A stretch of 64,000 bases of DNA. Source: Euglena gracilis (lineage: Eukaryota > Euglenida > Euglenophyceae > Euglenales). Position 1 is the first letter of the stretch; the number at the start of each line of letters is the position of its first letter. Of this stretch, positions 60,762-64,000 are shown in pieces. The stretch is from assembly GCA_039621445.1 (NCBI GenBank), contig CP154957.1:43597465-43661464 (forward strand). The letters are read 5' to 3'. Under the pieces are notes generated by a model, which ran no database searches, was not told the origin of the DNA, and worked only from the letters and a program-made list of their open reading frames with translations. The translations under genes were made by a program, and so were the position numbers.

Positions 60762-63150
60762 ATGCCCCGCCAGCCCCAGACCCTGTACCGGGCCCGGCAC
60801 GCGCACACCCCCGCCGCCCGCGCCTGCGCCACCGCCGGCAAGATCATCGGCCGGCTGGTGCGGGACACCTTCGTCGCCACGTACGCCGACTTCGTCACGG
60901 CCGTGGTGGACCCGCCCCACCCCCTGTACGAGCTGGTGGTCCTGGTGGCCCACACCCGGGTCCCGTTCCGCCGCTCCCCGGACAGCGACCACCTCCCCCG
61001 CCGCCAGCGCACGGAGATGCTGCTGCGGGACGCCTGGGCCTCGTACCGGGCCCACCGCCAGCACGCCTGCCCCCGCGCCCCGCAGCCCCGCGTCGCCGCC
61101 GAGGACGTCCCCCTGCCCGCCACCTGCGCCCTGGGCCGCTTCCTCCGCCCCAGCGGGGTCCACCCCGCCGCCCTGCTGCACTCTGCGGCCGACCGCGCCC
61201 GGCTGGCCCTGGCGCGGCAGACCAAGCTGTGGCGCGACCTGGCCGGGAACCCCGCGGTGCTGTGGTTCGACAACTACTACAAGCGGCGGTACCGCAACAC
61301 CCCGCGCCAGATGGAGGCCCACCTGAACGTGGTGGTGGTGGCGGTGCTGCCGCTCGTGGACCCCGTGCCCCCGTTCCCCGGCCACTACTCCCTGGAGCAG
61401 CTGTGGCAGCGGCACCTGCTGGTCGGTACCGAGCTGGCGGAGTACGGCGGCGGACGGCTGCGGGAACACATCCGGGCGGTGGCCGACTGGGACCTGTCGG
61501 CGACGGACTTCCGGGTGCCCCTGGACATGAGCCAGCCCCGGGTGGAGGCCCTGCTGTGGCGCCCGTTCCTCATGGGCGACCACGCCGTGTCGGCCCAGGT
61601 CGGCCTGCTGGAGGTGCTGCGCTACCTGCGGGGCTCGGTCGCCGACCACCTCGCCACCCCGGTGCCGGTCCTCGTGGACGAGAACATCTGGTACCGGGTG
61701 GCGAAGCAGCTGTACGGCCGGGAGCTGCAGCGGTGGGACGTGTCGGCCGCCCTGGCGCCCCTCCCCATGCTGTACGCGGTGTGGCACCCCTACAAACAGG
61801 TGGTGCACACCGTGTACCGGCGGTTCCTGCCCCTCTTCCTCTACGTGCAGAGCGGCACCCTGGCCCGAAGCGGTACGGGCAGCTTCCACCGGCCCAACCT
61901 GCAGACCCTGGAGCGGTGGCTGGGGGCCCTCCTGCTGGTGCCGTGGGACACCCGATTGCGCATCTGCGCATTCCGGGACCGTCTGGTGCGTCGGATGACC
62001 GTGGTGGAGCGCGAGGCGGCGCAGCGGGCGACGACCGTGGCGGAGCGACGGGCCCAGCTGGAGGCGGCCGACACCCACGTCCGGCAGCAGCTGGTGCGGG
62101 TGTGCGCCGGGCAGGCCCCCTGGTCCCGGGCCGAGCGTGCGATCGCCGGTGCGGAGGAGGCGGAGGCGGCGCTGCAGCGGGCCGAGTCTGCACTGCGGGA
62201 CGCCAACCAGGTCGTGCGGATCCTGCGGGCGGACAGCACCATCCTGGCGGCGCTGGCGGATCTCCTGGGGGAGTGGGCTCCGGCGTGTCTGGCCCTGGGG
62301 GAGATGGTGCGCACCTGCCACTGGGAGCTGCGACAGTCTGGCACCGGCGGACACGCCCTCGAGGTGCTGCACGCCAGCCTGGCCCTGCTGCTGCCCCCGG
62401 TGAGCGCCGGACGGAGTACATCCGGACCGTGGGTGTGGCCATGCTGTGCTGGACGCCGTGGCACGCGGCCCTGCCCGCGGCCTGCTTCAGCGAGGAGCTC
62501 TGCGAGGCGGCGCTGTCCCGGCTCGAGCGGGAGAACGAGCGGCACCCCTGTACGCGCTGCTGGAGACCGGTCGGCCCGGTGTCAGGGCGCTGCGGGGTGG
62601 CAACGTGGGGCAGTGGTGGGTGGACACGGTCCGCGGACACGTGGAGGACCTTCTGGAACGGTGCGGTGCGGAGCAGCGGCTGCCCGTGGTGCCCGGACCG
62701 GGGGTGGCGATTGAGTCCGTGTCGGACATGGTCCGGTACGTGGCCCGGCTGACGGAGCGGGAGTACTCCGTGGGCGAGCCCTGGCCCGCGGACTGGAGCC
62801 ACCCCGCCAGCCTGCTGTCCGTGGACCTCACCCCGGAGGACGCGACGGCCACGATGCGGTACGTGTTCCTCGCCCTGGTCGGGGACGACCTGCCCAGCGA
62901 GGACGTGCAGCGGGAGCTGGATGGCCTGTGCGCTCGGCGGAGCGAGGAGGAGGTCGTCCAGTACCTCCGGGCGTGGGACGGCGTGGCCGGGCGCGTCCGA
63001 CCGGAGGCGAAGCCCAAGGCCCAACCAAAGGGCAAGCCGAAGGCGAAGCCCCAGCCAGTCGCCGTCCCCCCGGTGCAACCAGCTGTTCCGAACTGGCGGG
63101 GCATATGGAGGAGGATCGTTTGTCGGTCAGTACCAAAGGAATGTGAATGA
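60762..63150 (+). pseudogene. GC-rich intronless ORF of unknown family, probably mobile-element borne; two frame breaks
   Basis: Starts MPRQPQTLYRARHAHT at 60762 (an upstream ATG at 60615 lies in repeat DNA). Frame 1 reads to about 62400, with LWFDNYYKRRYRNTPRQ, LLWRPFLMGDHAVSAQ, VLVDENIWYRVAKQLYGREL and YAVWHPYKQVVHTVYRRF, then a helical coiled-coil-like part. It moves to a second frame near CCCCCGG at about 62400 (RRTEYIRTVGVAMLCWTP) and a third near CACCCCTG at about 62550 (LYALLETGRPGVRALRGG), ending with a Lys/Pro tail before TGA at 63150. Both breaks equal one missing base in a C run. From memory, proteins with W-F-D-N, DEN-x-YR and VWHPYK occur as uncharacterised repeats in algae and protists. 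The Asp and Glu residues could suit a DDE-like nuclease, but that is speculation. Confidence 0.55.
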
Positions 63151-63544
63151 ACGGTGTGATTGCGCATGTGCGCATTCAGTGCTGAATGCGCATGTGCGCA
63201 ATCAGCACTGAATGCGCACATGCGCATTCAGTGCTGATTGTACTGGATGTTCAGAAGTGTGTTGGTTTTGTCGACTCACTCGTGGTACTAAGTGGACAGT
63301 GCAGCCGCTGTGTCATGGGTTATTCCACTGGCTACTCGGTGTATACAGCGTGTCATGACGGCTTCTGCCAACCAGTCGCCTTCATGCCTTGACCGAGGGG
63401 TCATTACAACAGAATGCGCATGTGCGCAAACAATCTACACATGACACACTATTCCCTAATCACTTGGAATGCGCAGATGCGCATTCCAATTGATTTCGAT
63501 CGTTGGGAGTACACAGACCCACTGAACGACCCGGTGCGGTGTGT

Positions 63545-64000
63545 GACCACGTTTTCTTTTTCGCGAATTGACTTGGCAAGTGCCCCGCCAGCACCCACCC
63601 GCCATCGTCCTTCCGCATGGCGCAGCCCCTGTTCGGCGGTCAGTGTTCGAGGAGCCCGCTCCCCCCGCGCTGCAGGCGGCGGGCCAGCCCGTCCCGGCGG
63701 CTCCGCGGTGGTGCGTCCCGGGCGTCCCCCACCTCCGTGGCGTCGGCCCAGAGGCCCGGGTCGGTCTCAGCGCCCCCCACCTGGCGGGCCGCATCCCCGA
63801 TCCCGCGCCGCCCGCCACGGGCCCCGACGTGTGCCTCCCAGCCAACCCCGACGAGGACGTCGCCTGAGCTGGGGCCCCGTACCGAGCGGGGCACCCCACC
63901 ACCCGGGACACGGAGGCGCTTGACTCATCCGACGTTCTGGAACGATTGGGGGGCCTGGGGGGGGTGCCCCCAAATGTGCCGAACACCGGGCGGAGCGCCC
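63545..64000 (+). CDS. GC-rich ORF of unknown function at right edge, interrupted by TGA
   Basis: One plus-strand frame has high third-position GC: RRSVFEEPAPPALQAAGQPV onward to LPANPDEDVA, then TGA at 63865-63867. The same frame stays open to the window end as AGAPYRAGHPTTRDTEALDS and VLERLGGLGGVPPNVPNTG. No ATG opens this frame; one at 63617 opens a neighbouring frame (MAQPLFGGQC). No homolog is recognised. It follows the larger ORF at 300-400 bases, across TGCGCA repeats, and may be part of the same element. Confidence 0.35.

Larger units (their letters stand above)
59600..63485. repeat. TGCGCA-N2-TGCGCA repeats around the right-edge ORFs
   Basis: Copies of TGCGCA, two free bases, TGCGCA occur at 59629, 60042 (one mismatch), 60078, 60539, 60616, 61957, 63161, 63187, 63213, 63415 and 63470. 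N2 varies (GG, GA, CC, CA, TC, TG). Most have AAT or AT outside, giving near-palindromes such as GAATGCGCACATGCGCATTC. Three copies at 63161-63226 are separated by CAGTGCTGA or its inverse. One copy (61957-61970) is inside the large ORF and is read as RICA. Confidence 0.8.

Noticed and set aside
60738-62372. 544-residue ORF on the minus strand
   Set aside because: Antisense shadow of the GC-rich plus-strand ORF; rich in Gln-His-Pro, as expected of such shadows.
63865-63867. Selenocysteine codon
   Set aside because: No supporting context; decay or base error is simpler beside an ORF with two frame breaks.

Overview
The window comes from the nuclear genome of a flagellated microbial eukaryote. 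The evidence is an axonemal dynein heavy chain, spliceosomal introns with GT-AG and many GC-AG borders, an internal TTAGGG-type telomere block, and very long microsatellites. Exons are GC-rich, especially at third codon positions. Introns and spacers are filled with CA/GA/ATGT tracts and short repeats carrying runs of C and G. The species cannot be fixed from the sequence. A same-strand gene array, GC-AG introns and a LINE-like leader with a GEA-HPGP motif recall dinoflagellates, but GC-rich exons also occur in other algae.

Four host genes lie in tandem, all on the minus strand. Right to left they are: an unrecognised helical protein (about 55.9-46.1 kb, gene D); a complete 236-residue cyclophilin in ten exons (44.2-35.6 kb); a secreted or surface protein with signal peptide, two Cys/Tyr-rich repeats and four cadherin-like modules (35.1 to about 18 kb); and the N-terminal tail of an axonemal dynein heavy chain (13.8 kb to the left edge, incomplete). 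I built these by hand from exon frame, splice sites and phase. For the cyclophilin and the cadherin-like protein the summed exon lengths keep one open frame.

The plus strand carries only mobile-element-like coding. A LINE-like leader ORF pair (25.37-27.94 kb) sits antisense in a 5.2-kb intron of the cadherin-like gene, bounded on both sides by (GA)n tracts and carrying a nested inverted-repeat element. At the right edge a GC-rich intronless ORF (60.76-63.15 kb, two frame breaks) and a second GC-rich ORF with an in-frame TGA sit among repeats with the core TGCGCA-N2-TGCGCA. The same core makes a cluster at 15-17.5 kb.

Most other open frames are translations of microsatellites or antisense shadows of GC-rich exons and were left out. 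No tRNA, rRNA or CRISPR was seen.
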